From Acidobacteriota bacterium (GTDB lineage Bacteria; Acidobacteriota; Terriglobia; Bryobacterales; Bryobacteraceae): DNA of 64,000 nt. Both the position numbers and the translations under genes were made by a program. Position 1 is the stretch's first letter, and each line of letters starts with the position of its first letter. The stretch is from contig CANIVU010000010.1 of NCBI GenBank assembly GCA_947470805.1, forward strand, positions 1 through 64,000. Reading direction: 5' to 3'. The notes beneath the pieces are model-generated. The model saw only the letters and a program-made list of their open reading frames with translations, was not told the origin of the DNA and ran no database searches. Positions 45,280 through 54,269 of this stretch are shown here, one piece after another.

Positions 45280-45860
45280 GCTGCCCAACCCCCATCAGTG
45301 CCGCCATCCTCGCCGACTACTGGCTCGCCGCCCTCACCGAAGCCGAAGAACAGGCCACCGAGGAACACCTCTTCGCCTGCGACGAATGCGGCGCCCGGCT
45401 CCGCGAAATCATCGCCCTCGCCGAAGAGGTACGGCGTGTCGCCCGCGCCGGTTCCCTCCGCATGGTGGTCAACGATTCAATCCTGCAACGCGCCGCCAAC
45501 GAAGGCCTCCACGTCCGCGAATACGCCCCGCCCCCCGGCGGCGCCGTGCAATGTACCGTCACCGCCGAAGACGATTTTCTCATCGCCCGCCTCGCCGCCA
45601 ACCTCTCCGGTGCCAAGCGAGTCGATCTCAGCCTCTGCAACGAAGACGGCGTCGAACACCTCCGTCTGCCCGATATCCCGTTCCATGCCGCCGCCCCCGC
45701 CATCCTCTACCAGGAGTCCATCCCCTGGGCCAAGGCCATGCCGTCAAACCATCTCCTCGTCCGTATGATCGCCTTCGATGCCACGGACCGTGAACACCTC
45801 CTCGGCGAGTACCACTTCCACCACACCCGCTCCCTGCCCGGTCCCGGATCGCCTCCCTGA
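45276..45860 (+). CDS. zinc-binding anti-sigma factor (ZAS-like)
   Basis: 194 residues from ATG 45276. Residues ~10-45 form an anti-sigma domain with EEHLFACDECGARL, the H-x3-C-x2-C zinc motif of ZAS proteins. The remaining ~140 residues are soluble and beta-rich (AVQCTVTAEDDFLIARLAANL … LLVRMIAFDATDREHLLGEYHFHHTR) with no transmembrane helix, so it senses a cytoplasmic signal. The thiol/zinc centre makes redox control likely, in line with the adjacent di-iron protein. Confidence 0.82.
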   Translation: MSCPTPISAAILADYWLAALTEAEEQATEEHLFACDECGARLREIIALAEEVRRVARAGSLRMVVNDSILQRAANEGLHVREYAPPPGGAVQCTVTAEDDFLIARLAANLSGAKRVDLSLCNEDGVEHLRLPDIPFHAAAPAILYQESIPWAKAMPSNHLLVRMIAFDATDREHLLGEYHFHHTRSLPGPGSPP

Positions 45861-45940
45861 CAATTCCCGCGCCCGCCCTCCTTCCCCGCGATCTCTTCTA
45901 AAAGGACAGCGGCTTCATCCGCACCTTCTTCGGCCTCTAA

Positions 45941-46006
45941 CAGCCCAACCTCTTGATCAACGGCGTGTCGTCAAACACCGTCAAAATCCCCATCCGCCAG
46001 CGCTAA
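45941..46006 (+). pseudogene. C-terminal remnant of an Ig-like (TIGR03437-type) domain
   Basis: A 22-codon open stretch reads QPNLLINGVSSNTVKIPIRQR and stops at 46004-46006. 'GVxSNTVxIPI' is how acidobacterial TIGR03437-type C-terminal domains end. It is preceded in frame by a stop and has no start, so it would be a leftover of a deleted gene. Very short, hence tentative. Its end overlaps the hydrolase stop. Confidence 0.3.
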
Positions 46007-47304
46007 CCGGCCAGCCCCAAAACACTCTCCAACAAAACGTTCGCCCCATTCGCGCAATCGCCCCACGAAGTAAGCTCCTTCGGCGAATGACTAATCCCCC
46101 GGGCACTCGGAACAAATATCATCCCCATCGGCATCAGCGTAGCCATCATCTGCGCATCATGTCCCGCCCCACTGGGCAAATGTCGTGTATCCAATCGCAA
46201 CTTCCCAGCCGCCCCCGCAATCGCCCGCTGCATCTCCACCGCGGCCTCCGCCGCGTCATTGTGAACCTTGTGAGTCAACCGAATCTCCGTCCGCGACTCC
46301 CGTGCGATCGCAGAAGCCCGCCCTCGAATCTTCTCCATCAACCGTTCCAATTTCGCCGCCGACAGATCCCGCAGCTCAATACTCATCCGCACCTCGCCCG
46401 GAATCACATTGGCCGCATTCGGGCTCACCTCCATATGCCCCACGGTCCCCACCTGCGCCCCCGCCTCCCCCCGAACCACCTCCCGCACGGCCAGCGCCAA
46501 CTCGGAAGCCGCCAGTAGCGCATCCTGCCGGTCGGCCATCGGTGTCGTCCCGGCGTGATTGGCAACCCCAATCACCACCGCCTCATACCGGTCAACGGCA
46601 ACAATGCCATCCACGATCCCAACCGGCACCCCATCGCGAGCCAGCGTCCCGCCCTGCTCAATGTGCAATTCCAAATAGGCGTGATAAGCCCCCTGCGCAA
46701 TCCGTGCGCGCTCAATCCGCGCCGGATCCCCGCCAATCCGCCGGATCGCCTCCGCCTTCACCATCCCACCCGAAACGTGGTCCAACTCTCCCGGCACCAA
46801 CTTTCCCGCCGCCGCCCGGCTCCCGTTCAAACTCGCCCCGGCAAACGTCGCCTCCTCGCACGCCCAAATCACAGCGGTCAGCGGCCGCCGCGTCACCACC
46901 CGGTTCGCCTGCAAAATCCGCAAAATCTCCACCGCCGCCAGCGATCCCAAATCGCCGTCAAAGTTCCCGCCATTCGGTACCGAATCGATATGCGACCCAA
47001 ACAACACCGGCGGCAACGAATGGTCCACCCCCGCCCGGTCGGCAAAGATATTCCCCGCCGCGTCCACCCGTATCCGGGCCCCCGCGGCCTCTAGTAGTGA
47101 AACCACAAACCGCCGCCCGGCAATATCGGCATCGGAGTATCCCACCCGATTGACGCCGCTCTGAAACGTGCCCCCCGCCGGCTGCCCGAACACGCTCAGC
47201 GCAGTCAGCAACTCCTGCATCCTGTCCGCCTCAATACCCGGCACCGCCGGGGCCGCCAATCCGACACCCCCGGCAAGGGTCCCAAGAAAAATGCGGCGGT
47301 TCAT
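46003..47304 (-). CDS. M20-family Zn amidohydrolase (allantoate/N-carbamoyl amino acid type), Tat-exported
   Basis: 433 residues. MNRRIFLGTLAGGVGLAAPAVPG is a Tat signal, unusual for this normally cytoplasmic subgroup. Motifs: FGSHIDSVPNGGNFDGDLG (metal His/Asp), EEATFAGASLNGS (metal Glu), LELHIEQGG, GVANHAGTTPMADRQDAL (dimerisation lid) and PSGAGHDAQMM. This matches allantoate amidohydrolase, ureidoglycolate hydrolase and N-carbamoyl-L-amino acid hydrolases (AllC/HyuC). It would release ammonia or CO2 from ureido compounds outside the cytoplasm. Substrate choice is not resolved. Confidence 0.9.
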   Translation of the reverse strand: MNRRIFLGTLAGGVGLAAPAVPGIEADRMQELLTALSVFGQPAGGTFQSGVNRVGYSDADIAGRRFVVSLLEAAGARIRVDAAGNIFADRAGVDHSLPPVLFGSHIDSVPNGGNFDGDLGSLAAVEILRILQANRVVTRRPLTAVIWACEEATFAGASLNGSRAAAGKLVPGELDHVSGGMVKAEAIRRIGGDPARIERARIAQGAYHAYLELHIEQGGTLARDGVPVGIVDGIVAVDRYEAVVIGVANHAGTTPMADRQDALLAASELALAVREVVRGEAGAQVGTVGHMEVSPNAANVIPGEVRMSIELRDLSAAKLERLMEKIRGRASAIARESRTEIRLTHKVHNDAAEAAVEMQRAIAGAAGKLRLDTRHLPSGAGHDAQMMATLMPMGMIFVPSARGISHSPKELTSWGDCANGANVLLESVLGLAG

Positions 47305-47424
47305 CCTGCTAGCCTACACGACAGAAACAGAACACGTCTCCACCACATCCACCCAACCAACTCGCCCAAGTGCCTGTCCCACGCCATCCGCTCAGTCTGC
47401 CAATCCCAACGAGAAATAGTGGTA

Positions 47425-47449
47425 TGGCACAGTTTGACACAATGTGCCA
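47425..47449. promoter_or_regulatory. parDE operator/promoter
   Basis: TGGCACA (47425-47431) and TGTGCCA (47443-47449) form a perfect 7-bp inverted repeat with an 11-nt spacer. TTGACA (47434-47439) sits inside it and GATAAC (47455-47460) could be a -10, only 9 nt before the parD ATG. Binding by ParD or ParDE would block this promoter. Confidence 0.55.
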
Positions 47450-47468
47450 GGAGTGATAACCCTAGGGG

Positions 47469-47765
47469 ATGGCCACCCACCGGACTACCGTCAACATATC
47501 CATCACCCCGGAGCTCGACGCCTTCCTGCAAAGTCGCGTAAAGTCCGGCCGGTATCAGACAACGAGCGAAGTGGTGCGGGATGCCCTCCGGCTCCTGGAG
47601 CGCCATGAGCAGGACCGGGAACAAGCCGTCCATCAGCTCAAAGCGAAGCTCGAAAGAGGCGCCGCCCAGGCTGAGCGCGGGGAACTGCTCGATGGCGGCG
47701 AAGTCTTTGAAGAACTCCGGGAAATGATCGAAGAACGCCGCCGCTCCAAGGCTTCGAAAGAATGA
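47469..47765 (+). CDS. parD: ParD-family antitoxin
   Basis: 98 residues. MATHRTTVNISITPELDAFLQSRV begins a ribbon-helix-helix DNA-binding domain (VNISITPEL beta-strand; SGRYQTTSEVVRDALRLLERHE helices). The rest is a charged helix that wraps the toxin. Its TGA overlaps the parE ATG (47762-47765, ATGA). Expected to repress its own operon through the palindrome just upstream. Confidence 0.9.
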   Translation: MATHRTTVNISITPELDAFLQSRVKSGRYQTTSEVVRDALRLLERHEQDREQAVHQLKAKLERGAAQAERGELLDGGEVFEELREMIEERRRSKASKE

Positions 47766-48073
47766 GCCGAATGTTTGTCCTCACCCCGGAGGCCAGAAGC
47801 GATCTGAAAGAGATCCTACTAGCCATCGCGGAGGACAACCCCACTGCTGCCGAACGCATCCGCGAAGAGTTCCTGGAAGGTCTGCAATCGCTCGGCCGCT
47901 CGCCCGCCATCGGGCATTACCACGACGAACTTCTCGGCAGAAAGTATCGCTTCTGGAACTTCTACTCCTATGTCGTGGCCTACACCTGGGAGGCCAAGCC
48001 GATTCAGATAATTAGCATCGTACACGGTGCCAGAGATCTCGCCGCCTTCTTCAATGAGCGAATGATCCAGTAA
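47762..48073 (+). CDS. parE: ParE-family toxin
   Basis: 103 residues of the RelE/ParE fold: LTPEARSDLKEILLAIAEDNPTAAERI, RSPAIGHYHDELLGRKYRFWNFYSYVVAYTWEAKPIQIISIVHGARDLAAFF. The YRFW…YVVAY…I.I..I.HGARD pattern is typical for ParE gyrase inhibitors. Complete and apparently functional, paired with parD by an ATGA overlap. Confidence 0.9.
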   Translation: MSRMFVLTPEARSDLKEILLAIAEDNPTAAERIREEFLEGLQSLGRSPAIGHYHDELLGRKYRFWNFYSYVVAYTWEAKPIQIISIVHGARDLAAFFNERMIQ

Positions 48074-48156
48074 GCCGCCCGATTGTTGTCAAAACGCAAC
48101 ACGTAGGAGGGATTGCTACGTAGGTGTTTGCGGTCTTTGCTTCGAGCTCCTTTGCA

Positions 48157-48532
48157 TCATACAAAAAGCCAATGGCCGTCGTTCGCGAGGTGCCATGGCA
48201 CTAGCCGTGGCGCGTCTACGACACAAACGCTCCGCTCACTCTTCAGCTCCTGGAAGAGCCGCTCGCTCTGGTTTTCGAGAATGGGTGACTGAAGAACCTG
48301 CCGCAGATCCAGATGCGTGCTCCCTCCTGAGGCATTCGGGCCGATATGCACTGTCAGTGCCCTTTTCGTGTAACGATTGGGGCCATCGGCCTGCCCTTCC
48401 GGCCACGTACGGAGTGTTCGCGGACCAGACCACATGACTCGCCTGCGGCATCGGCAATTCCAAGTCTGGATTCAAGTCTCGCGGGTCCACTGCCGAACCC
48501 TGCAAAAGGGGGGCGACGTTCAATTCCATCAC
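48157..48532 (-). pseudogene. possible frameshifted gene remnant between parE and the LodA-like gene
   Basis: The 486-nt stretch 48074-48559 holds no convincing intact gene. On the minus strand one frame opens at ATG 48532 (MMELNVAPLLQGS … LPMPQASHVVWS) and another continues from about 48435 (SGPRTLRTWPEGQADGPNRYTKR … LANDGHWLFV) to a stop at 48157. Joining them gives a plausible ~120-residue protein, so a frameshift is possible. No family is recognised, and both frames could be chance. Confidence 0.25.
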
Positions 48533-48559
48533 CCCGCCTTCGGCCTCATCGCAACCATA

Positions 48560-51295
48560 TTATTCGGGAGTTCTCTCCACACTAATGTACTTTTCATTCG
48601 GCGACGCCACATCCAACTCGCCCTTCTTCGCATACGGATTCCGCACCACAAATCCCAATCGCGCCCACTCCGTCACCATCTTTAAATCACCCGCCAGCGT
48701 CTGCGGCACTCCGCGCGACCAGCCCAGAAACTGCAGATTCGGCTTGCCGTCGGCAACAGATACAGCTTCGTAAGTTTGCAGCGGTCGGTGCGCCGGCCAC
48801 CACATCGCATCCCACGTCTTCTGCTCCTGCTTCATCCACGGATCGTTATCGTCGACAGGATTGATCTGATTCCACATCTCATAGGTAATGTCGATTGGCT
48901 GGATCGTGCACTCGTTGAAATCCGCCTGCCACGGCACCGCCGAATACTTGGTCAAATCTCCCGGCTGGAGCCCGCGGCTGAAGTCGTTGCCCGTGCTGAG
49001 TTCCACATCGGTATTCGCCAAATAGGCCTGCTCGGGAATCTGGTTGGCATTCTGATTCGCCGCCGTCTGGCTGAACGCATAGAAGTCCGGATCGGCCTTC
49101 AGGCGGTACGGCTCCTTGTATATAGACGGGTTCCGAATCACCCAGCACACCTCCGCGCCCGGAAAGAACGCGCCGCCCAACATACCCATCAGCACGCCCC
49201 GGTCCAGGTCGCGCCCGCTCTTCCCCAGCAACCCCGTATAGGGATGGAACGGATCCACCGCCGTATCCGGCACCCAGCCCTCGTCCACCTCGTTGTAGAA
49301 TTTCCCCTCGGCCCACTGGCGAAGAATGAACAACTGGTAGTCCAGCAGCCGCAGGAACTTCGACGGCAGTTCGTTGCTCGTCGGATTGTCCCCGGCCAGC
49401 AGCGGCATCAGCGGAACCCGGAACAGCCGCGTGCCCGGCCGGCCTGCCGTCTTGAAAACGTTCTCTTCCCCCGGCTTGCGCAGCAGCCCGTACAGATACT
49501 GCCGGGCGTGCAAGTACGGATCGTTCTTCGATTCCGCCAGCGCGCGGGAATACGCAACGGTCAACAAACGGCCATTCCGGTAGACACCCATCGCCGTCTC
49601 GGCGATCTCCACAACCGCCTCCGTCACAACCTCCCTTAGCGTGCTGCCGTCCGCCACCAGTGCCTCACTGCCTGCCCATCGAGCCAAAGCCGCGGCAATG
49701 AACGCCTCCAACCCACGCAGCACGTCGCCACGGAACCGGTCCCGCGCCGCCGTGTACGCCGCGCCATCGTCGCGATATCGCCCCGTCCATGCCGCCCGAT
49801 ACTCGTCCGGCCCCAGTTCCGGACCGTTCGGCAATACGGCCATCGCAAACGCCGCCGCCGCCGTTTTCAGCGCCGTCGCGTGATTCTCGTGAGAGTCCGC
49901 CGCCGCAAACTGCTGCCGGGCAATTCCCCGCGCCGCCCGGATCTGATGAGGCAAATCGGACTTCGCGCCGCCCCCCGGTTGTGCCACCGCCGTCCTGGCA
50001 TGCCGGCGCAGCGCCTGTTCCACAACGTCGTCGAACACATGCAGCTTCAACTCGATCTCTTCCAGGAACAGCGTGCCGCCCTGGTTCGCCGTCGCCGCGG
50101 CCTTCTCCCGCTCCCGCAGCAGCACCTTGCTCACCACCGGCGGCACCGACAGCTTCGTCGGATCAAAGCTGCCCCGCTCCGTCTGATCGTGCGGCGCGTT
50201 CGACAAATTCAGAATACCGTTCAGATACTTGAGCTCATCCACACGGAACAGAATCGGCCAGACGTCCCGGTAGAACCACGGCCGGTACTCCGAATTCCAG
50301 TCCAGCGGACCAGCGTTCCAATGGTCCAACGCGCCGGCGTTCGAAATGTCGATCTTCTGCGGCGCATCGAACGTGCCCGGCACGCCATACAAATCGGTGC
50401 GATAAGCGAACTTGCGGACCGCCAGATCGTACACCACCTCGTCCAGCGTGATCATGTCGAGGATCTCGGGACAGTAGCGCGGGTACCCCACCAGCACCCA
50501 TGCCGGATCTTCCACGTCGATGTACCGGAGCGCCGTCACGTCGTCGGAATACATCACCAGCCGCGCCATCACCGGCCCGTCGGAGATATCGTCGAACCAC
50601 CCGTCGTTATTGGCGTAATCCGCAATCCGCGGCTCACCCAGGCCGCTGTCGCACGACCCGGAATTCCCATGCCCGCCAAGCACCAGCAGCCGCCCGGCAT
50701 TGTCGGTCACCAGTTCCCCCAACGTGTCGATCTCCCGCGGCGCCAGGCCCTTCGGCGGGAAGACCGTCGCGTAACAGTCGCTGTCCTGATCGAACGACGC
50801 GCGGCGCCGGTCGGTGCCGTTCACATACCGCGGACCGGCGTCAATCATGAGCCTGCGCCGGGCGTCATCGCCGGTGATGGACGCATTGCGAAGCGGTGCA
50901 TCCGCCGCATAGCCGTGCTCGCCGTTCAGCCCGTGGAACTCGTACCACGCCGCCTTCTTGTTCGCCAGATGCACGCGCCACTGAATGTCCACCAGCTTGC
51001 CGCAGTTGCCGCCGCCCCGCACGTCGGCAGTCAGTTCCAGCGGACGCCCTTCCGGCGATGCGTCGTCGTACACGTAGACCTGAAACCGCGCCGCCTGCCG
51101 CTTGATGCGGCCCTGCTCGTCCTTGAACTTGCTCACCACCTGCTCTTTCCCATAGGGAGACAGGACGGGATTTCCGTTGCTGTCGCACTCCACGGGAAGT
51201 GCCGCGGGCGCCTCCGGACCGATATAGAACTCCTCGGGGCTGTCGCCCAGTCGCGCCACTCCAATGGCCGGATGAATGCGGTAAACCGGTTGCAT
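48560..51295 (-). CDS. LodA/GoxA-family CTQ-dependent oxidase
   Basis: 911 residues from ATG 51295 (GGAG 5 nt upstream; ATG 51298 also possible). The start MQPVYRIHPAIGVARLGDSPEEFYIGPE is the family's signature N-terminus. GGAFFPGAEVCWVIRNP holds a candidate CTQ cysteine (~Cys717) and VPWQADFNEC a candidate tryptophan (~Trp789), 72 apart (65 in Marinomonas LodA). Family enzymes carry a cysteine tryptophylquinone formed from their own Cys and Trp and oxidise lysine, glycine or other amines to aldehyde/keto acid, NH3 and H2O2. It is about 180 residues longer than LodA, mainly mid-protein. There is no signal peptide. Last gene of the oxidase operon; LodB is two genes upstream. Confidence 0.9.
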   Translation of the reverse strand: MQPVYRIHPAIGVARLGDSPEEFYIGPEAPAALPVECDSNGNPVLSPYGKEQVVSKFKDEQGRIKRQAARFQVYVYDDASPEGRPLELTADVRGGGNCGKLVDIQWRVHLANKKAAWYEFHGLNGEHGYAADAPLRNASITGDDARRRLMIDAGPRYVNGTDRRRASFDQDSDCYATVFPPKGLAPREIDTLGELVTDNAGRLLVLGGHGNSGSCDSGLGEPRIADYANNDGWFDDISDGPVMARLVMYSDDVTALRYIDVEDPAWVLVGYPRYCPEILDMITLDEVVYDLAVRKFAYRTDLYGVPGTFDAPQKIDISNAGALDHWNAGPLDWNSEYRPWFYRDVWPILFRVDELKYLNGILNLSNAPHDQTERGSFDPTKLSVPPVVSKVLLREREKAAATANQGGTLFLEEIELKLHVFDDVVEQALRRHARTAVAQPGGGAKSDLPHQIRAARGIARQQFAAADSHENHATALKTAAAAFAMAVLPNGPELGPDEYRAAWTGRYRDDGAAYTAARDRFRGDVLRGLEAFIAAALARWAGSEALVADGSTLREVVTEAVVEIAETAMGVYRNGRLLTVAYSRALAESKNDPYLHARQYLYGLLRKPGEENVFKTAGRPGTRLFRVPLMPLLAGDNPTSNELPSKFLRLLDYQLFILRQWAEGKFYNEVDEGWVPDTAVDPFHPYTGLLGKSGRDLDRGVLMGMLGGAFFPGAEVCWVIRNPSIYKEPYRLKADPDFYAFSQTAANQNANQIPEQAYLANTDVELSTGNDFSRGLQPGDLTKYSAVPWQADFNECTIQPIDITYEMWNQINPVDDNDPWMKQEQKTWDAMWWPAHRPLQTYEAVSVADGKPNLQFLGWSRGVPQTLAGDLKMVTEWARLGFVVRNPYAKKGELDVASPNEKYISVERTPE

Positions 51296-51309
51296 CATGT
51301 CTCCTGTAG

Positions 51310-53328
51310 CTAGTCCAGAAAGTTCAGCGAAAGGCCTTCCAGCCTCAGCAAATCGGGATCGCTCTGATAATCGGCGCCAATCACCACCAGCGTGATCGCG
51401 AGCGACTTCGCACCGGCGTCCAGCAGCCGCTTGGCGCATGCCGACACGTTGATCCGGTGATTCCGCGGCGTATTGTGGCTCCGCGCGCGCAGGTCGTACT
51501 TACGGGCCCGCGCCGGTGGCGGGTCGCAGTGTCCCGGCCCCCCGTAGCAGGACCCGTGGCCAAACACCGCGATGAACCCCGCATAATTGGCGTGTGTCAG
51601 CGGTGTCGAGGCGTCGGCGTCCTTCAAGTTCAGAAACACCCGGATGAAGCACGACCGTTCCAGCTGCGGCACGCGGTGCAGCCGTACCTCCGCCCGCCCG
51701 AACGACGCCCGCACATTCTTCGGCACCGCCATGTCCTTCGAAACGAACCGGCCCACCGGCGACCCCAACCCCACCTTCACTATCTGCGTGCAGCGCACAT
51801 ACTCGTACCCGAACCGCTGCATCTCCAGCGTCTCGCCAACGGTGTAGTTCCACGGTGTCAACACCGCGTCCTTATCCACCGGCTCCGCGTTCGGGTGCAG
51901 TTGCTGCCACTCCCACCAGATGCGGTCGATGTTGGCGTGCACCGGCCAGAAGACCGGATCGTACGACGCGGTCAAATTGCTGAACATATCGCCGAACGGA
52001 GGCTGGCTATACAGGTCCTTGCGCGAATGGAACCGGCGGCCGGCCACCTGGACCGCCCGGTTGCGATCGGCCGCCTCCCCGCCTTGCCCCGCGTTCTTGT
52101 TCTGCCCGCCCGTCCAGATGTGCATCGTGTTGTGCGGGTTCTGATCCAGAAAGCCGAATGAATCGTCGTAGATGCTGCCGCCGCCGAAATCGCGGTAGGT
52201 CCGGAGCTGCATGATCTGCTCCATATCGTCCTTGGTCGGATAGTGGTAGTGGACTCTGTCGTTGATCGAGATCGGCTTTCCGCTGCCGTCAAAATACTCC
52301 GCCGGATAGCGTAGCGGATACCACAGCGAGTTGGCCGCCAGCAGCACGTCAATCAGACGGTTGCGCTCGTCCGGCGTCGGCGTGAACAGCTTGCCCACCG
52401 CGTCCAGGAACGTGTTCGTCGACGTATACAGCACGCCCACTAGCCCGCTCAGCTGTTGCACCTGCGCAGCGCTGAATCCCACCGATGAAAGATACGTCAA
52501 CGACTCCGGCCGCAGCACCGCCTTGAAGCTCTCCGGAATCACATTGCCGTGCAGCGGATCGGTCGGCTTGTAGATGTCCATCGTCCAGTCCCACCACGGC
52601 ACCGTCACATCGGGGCAGTGGTCCTGCAGCGCCTGCTCGAACTCGTACAGGTACACGCGGTGCCACGGCAGGAAGCGCTCCCACCCATGCTGGCAGTGGT
52701 TCTGGTGAATCAGCGCCAGGCCGTTATAGCTCCGCGAATCCTCGGGCCACTTGTTCAGCTCGTACAACTCCCGCATCGCGTACCGGAACTTCTCCAACTG
52801 CAAATCGCTCATGCAGTCCAGGTTCATCCGCTGCCGAGGCTCGCCGTGCTGATACAGATACTCGTTCGCCTCCGCCTCGGAAAGCTGCACCGCCTCCGCC
52901 GGCGCCGGTCCCGCGCTGATCGTCACCAGTCCCGACGAGCCGCCGACAAACTCCAGTCGCTTCGGCTCCGCCGCCGTGCCACAGCCCCCGTCAATCCACT
53001 CGGCGATAAACGCGATATCGGATTCCGATACCGCCGTCCCGCCCCACGGTAGACGCGGGAAGCGCAGCCCGTCGAATGGCGCCTGCCCCCGCAGGCCGGT
53101 AATCAACCCGGAGCGCTCGGAGCGGCTCTGCTGCTGCGCCCCGCCAGTGGAACAACAGGACTTCACCCCTTCGCGAGGAGCAATCAGCGGAATCCCATAC
53201 AGCGTCGCGGTCAGGAACTGGTCCGCCGGCAGGTCCCAAAAACGGCCGAGTCCGGCATAATCGGCGGGACTATCGCCTGCGGCCGCGGTCAGGATCGCCT
53301 TCACGCGCTCATACTGCTGTTTGGACAT
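51310..53328 (-). CDS. tyrosinase-family type 3 copper oxidase
   Basis: 672 residues from ATG 53328 (GGGAGA 5-6 nt upstream). CuA ligands lie in IHQNHCQHGWERFLPWHRVYLYEFE (~207-231) and CuB ligands in NPHNTMHIWTGG and DPVFWPVHANIDRIWWEWQ. An N-terminal ~130-residue extension (LPWGGTAVSESDIAFIAEWIDGGC, CCSTGG) and a ~130-residue C-terminal beta domain with CxxxxCDPPPA flank the core. It should hydroxylate or oxidise phenols or catechols to quinones. There is no signal peptide. It overlaps the LodB gene by 20 nt and ends 14 nt before the LodA start. Confidence 0.92.
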   Translation of the reverse strand: MSKQQYERVKAILTAAAGDSPADYAGLGRFWDLPADQFLTATLYGIPLIAPREGVKSCCSTGGAQQQSRSERSGLITGLRGQAPFDGLRFPRLPWGGTAVSESDIAFIAEWIDGGCGTAAEPKRLEFVGGSSGLVTISAGPAPAEAVQLSEAEANEYLYQHGEPRQRMNLDCMSDLQLEKFRYAMRELYELNKWPEDSRSYNGLALIHQNHCQHGWERFLPWHRVYLYEFEQALQDHCPDVTVPWWDWTMDIYKPTDPLHGNVIPESFKAVLRPESLTYLSSVGFSAAQVQQLSGLVGVLYTSTNTFLDAVGKLFTPTPDERNRLIDVLLAANSLWYPLRYPAEYFDGSGKPISINDRVHYHYPTKDDMEQIMQLRTYRDFGGGSIYDDSFGFLDQNPHNTMHIWTGGQNKNAGQGGEAADRNRAVQVAGRRFHSRKDLYSQPPFGDMFSNLTASYDPVFWPVHANIDRIWWEWQQLHPNAEPVDKDAVLTPWNYTVGETLEMQRFGYEYVRCTQIVKVGLGSPVGRFVSKDMAVPKNVRASFGRAEVRLHRVPQLERSCFIRVFLNLKDADASTPLTHANYAGFIAVFGHGSCYGGPGHCDPPPARARKYDLRARSHNTPRNHRINVSACAKRLLDAGAKSLAITLVVIGADYQSDPDLLRLEGLSLNFLD

Positions 53329-54268
53329 TGGAATCTCCCTCGTATTGCTGCCGGCGCGCCCAGAACGGAGCATCGGGCCAGCGGTTTTCCTGCCTGTAAA
53401 AGTGCCGGTGCGCGGAGCGGTAATGCGCATACTCGGCTTCGATGTAGCGTCGATACTTCGTCAACGCGCCCGGCACGCCGGACACGGCATCGCGAATCGT
53501 GTAGGCAGCAATCCGCCCCATCCGCAACGCCCGCGGAATCCCTTGCGACGACAACGGGTCAAACGCCGCCGCCGCGTCGCCCACCGCCAGCCAGTCCTCG
53601 CCCACGCAAGGCGACAGATGCTGCGAACAAGCCGACAAGACCGTCTCCGCGCTCTCGCGTCCGCCCCGGTACAGATCCGGATCCGTCATCCACGCCCGGA
53701 CATACCGGTTACCCGGCAGCGGCGTCGAGTACCACCACCCCGATTCCTGCGCCTCCACATACGTGCAGGCCATCGGTTGCGAACCCGCCACCACGGTCCC
53801 GGCCGCGATCAATCGGTCATCGGCGATCCGCCGCGCCCCCCGCGACACCCCATACACCGCCGAGCGGCCCGTACAGTCCGCCACGAAATCGAACGCGCCC
53901 GCAGCCTCAGCCGCAATCTCAATTCCCGCCGCCCGCAGCGCCTCCACGAGCATCGCATCGAACGCCGGCCGGTTCAGATGCCACCCCGGCCCCTGCGCCG
54001 AAAACAAATACTCGTTGTCGTAAGGCTCCGCCGATCCCCACGCCGCCCGCGTCCCGGCGGCCTGTGCATGACCGCCCGCCAGAAAACGCTCCCAAAGCCC
54101 CAGGCCCCGCAGCAGCGCCTGCGCACCCGGCGCCAGCGTCTCCCCGGGCTGCCAGCTACGCGTAGCCGCCCGGTGCGCAACAACAATCTCCCACGCCGGC
54201 TCCAACTGCCGCAGCGTCAGCGCCGTGGACGCCCCAGCCGGACCCGCCCCCCAGATCCCGACCCGCAC
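53309..54268 (-). CDS. LodB-like FAD-dependent oxidoreductase (CTQ maturation)
   Basis: 319 residues from GTG 54268, one base after the preceding stop (TTG 54298 would overlap it). VGIWGAGPAGASTALTL is the FAD dinucleotide motif, and LAVGDAAAAFDPLSSQGI is the second FAD motif in the form seen in LodB and tryptophan-halogenase relatives. YRRYIEAEYAHYRSAHRHFYR follows near the C-terminus. In Marinomonas, LodB is needed to convert the LodA Cys/Trp into CTQ; here it probably matures the LodA-like protein two genes downstream. Confidence 0.87.
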   Translation of the reverse strand: MRVGIWGAGPAGASTALTLRQLEPAWEIVVAHRAATRSWQPGETLAPGAQALLRGLGLWERFLAGGHAQAAGTRAAWGSAEPYDNEYLFSAQGPGWHLNRPAFDAMLVEALRAAGIEIAAEAAGAFDFVADCTGRSAVYGVSRGARRIADDRLIAAGTVVAGSQPMACTYVEAQESGWWYSTPLPGNRYVRAWMTDPDLYRGGRESAETVLSACSQHLSPCVGEDWLAVGDAAAAFDPLSSQGIPRALRMGRIAAYTIRDAVSGVPGALTKYRRYIEAEYAHYRSAHRHFYRQENRWPDAPFWARRQQYEGDSNVQTAV

Positions 54269-54269
54269 G

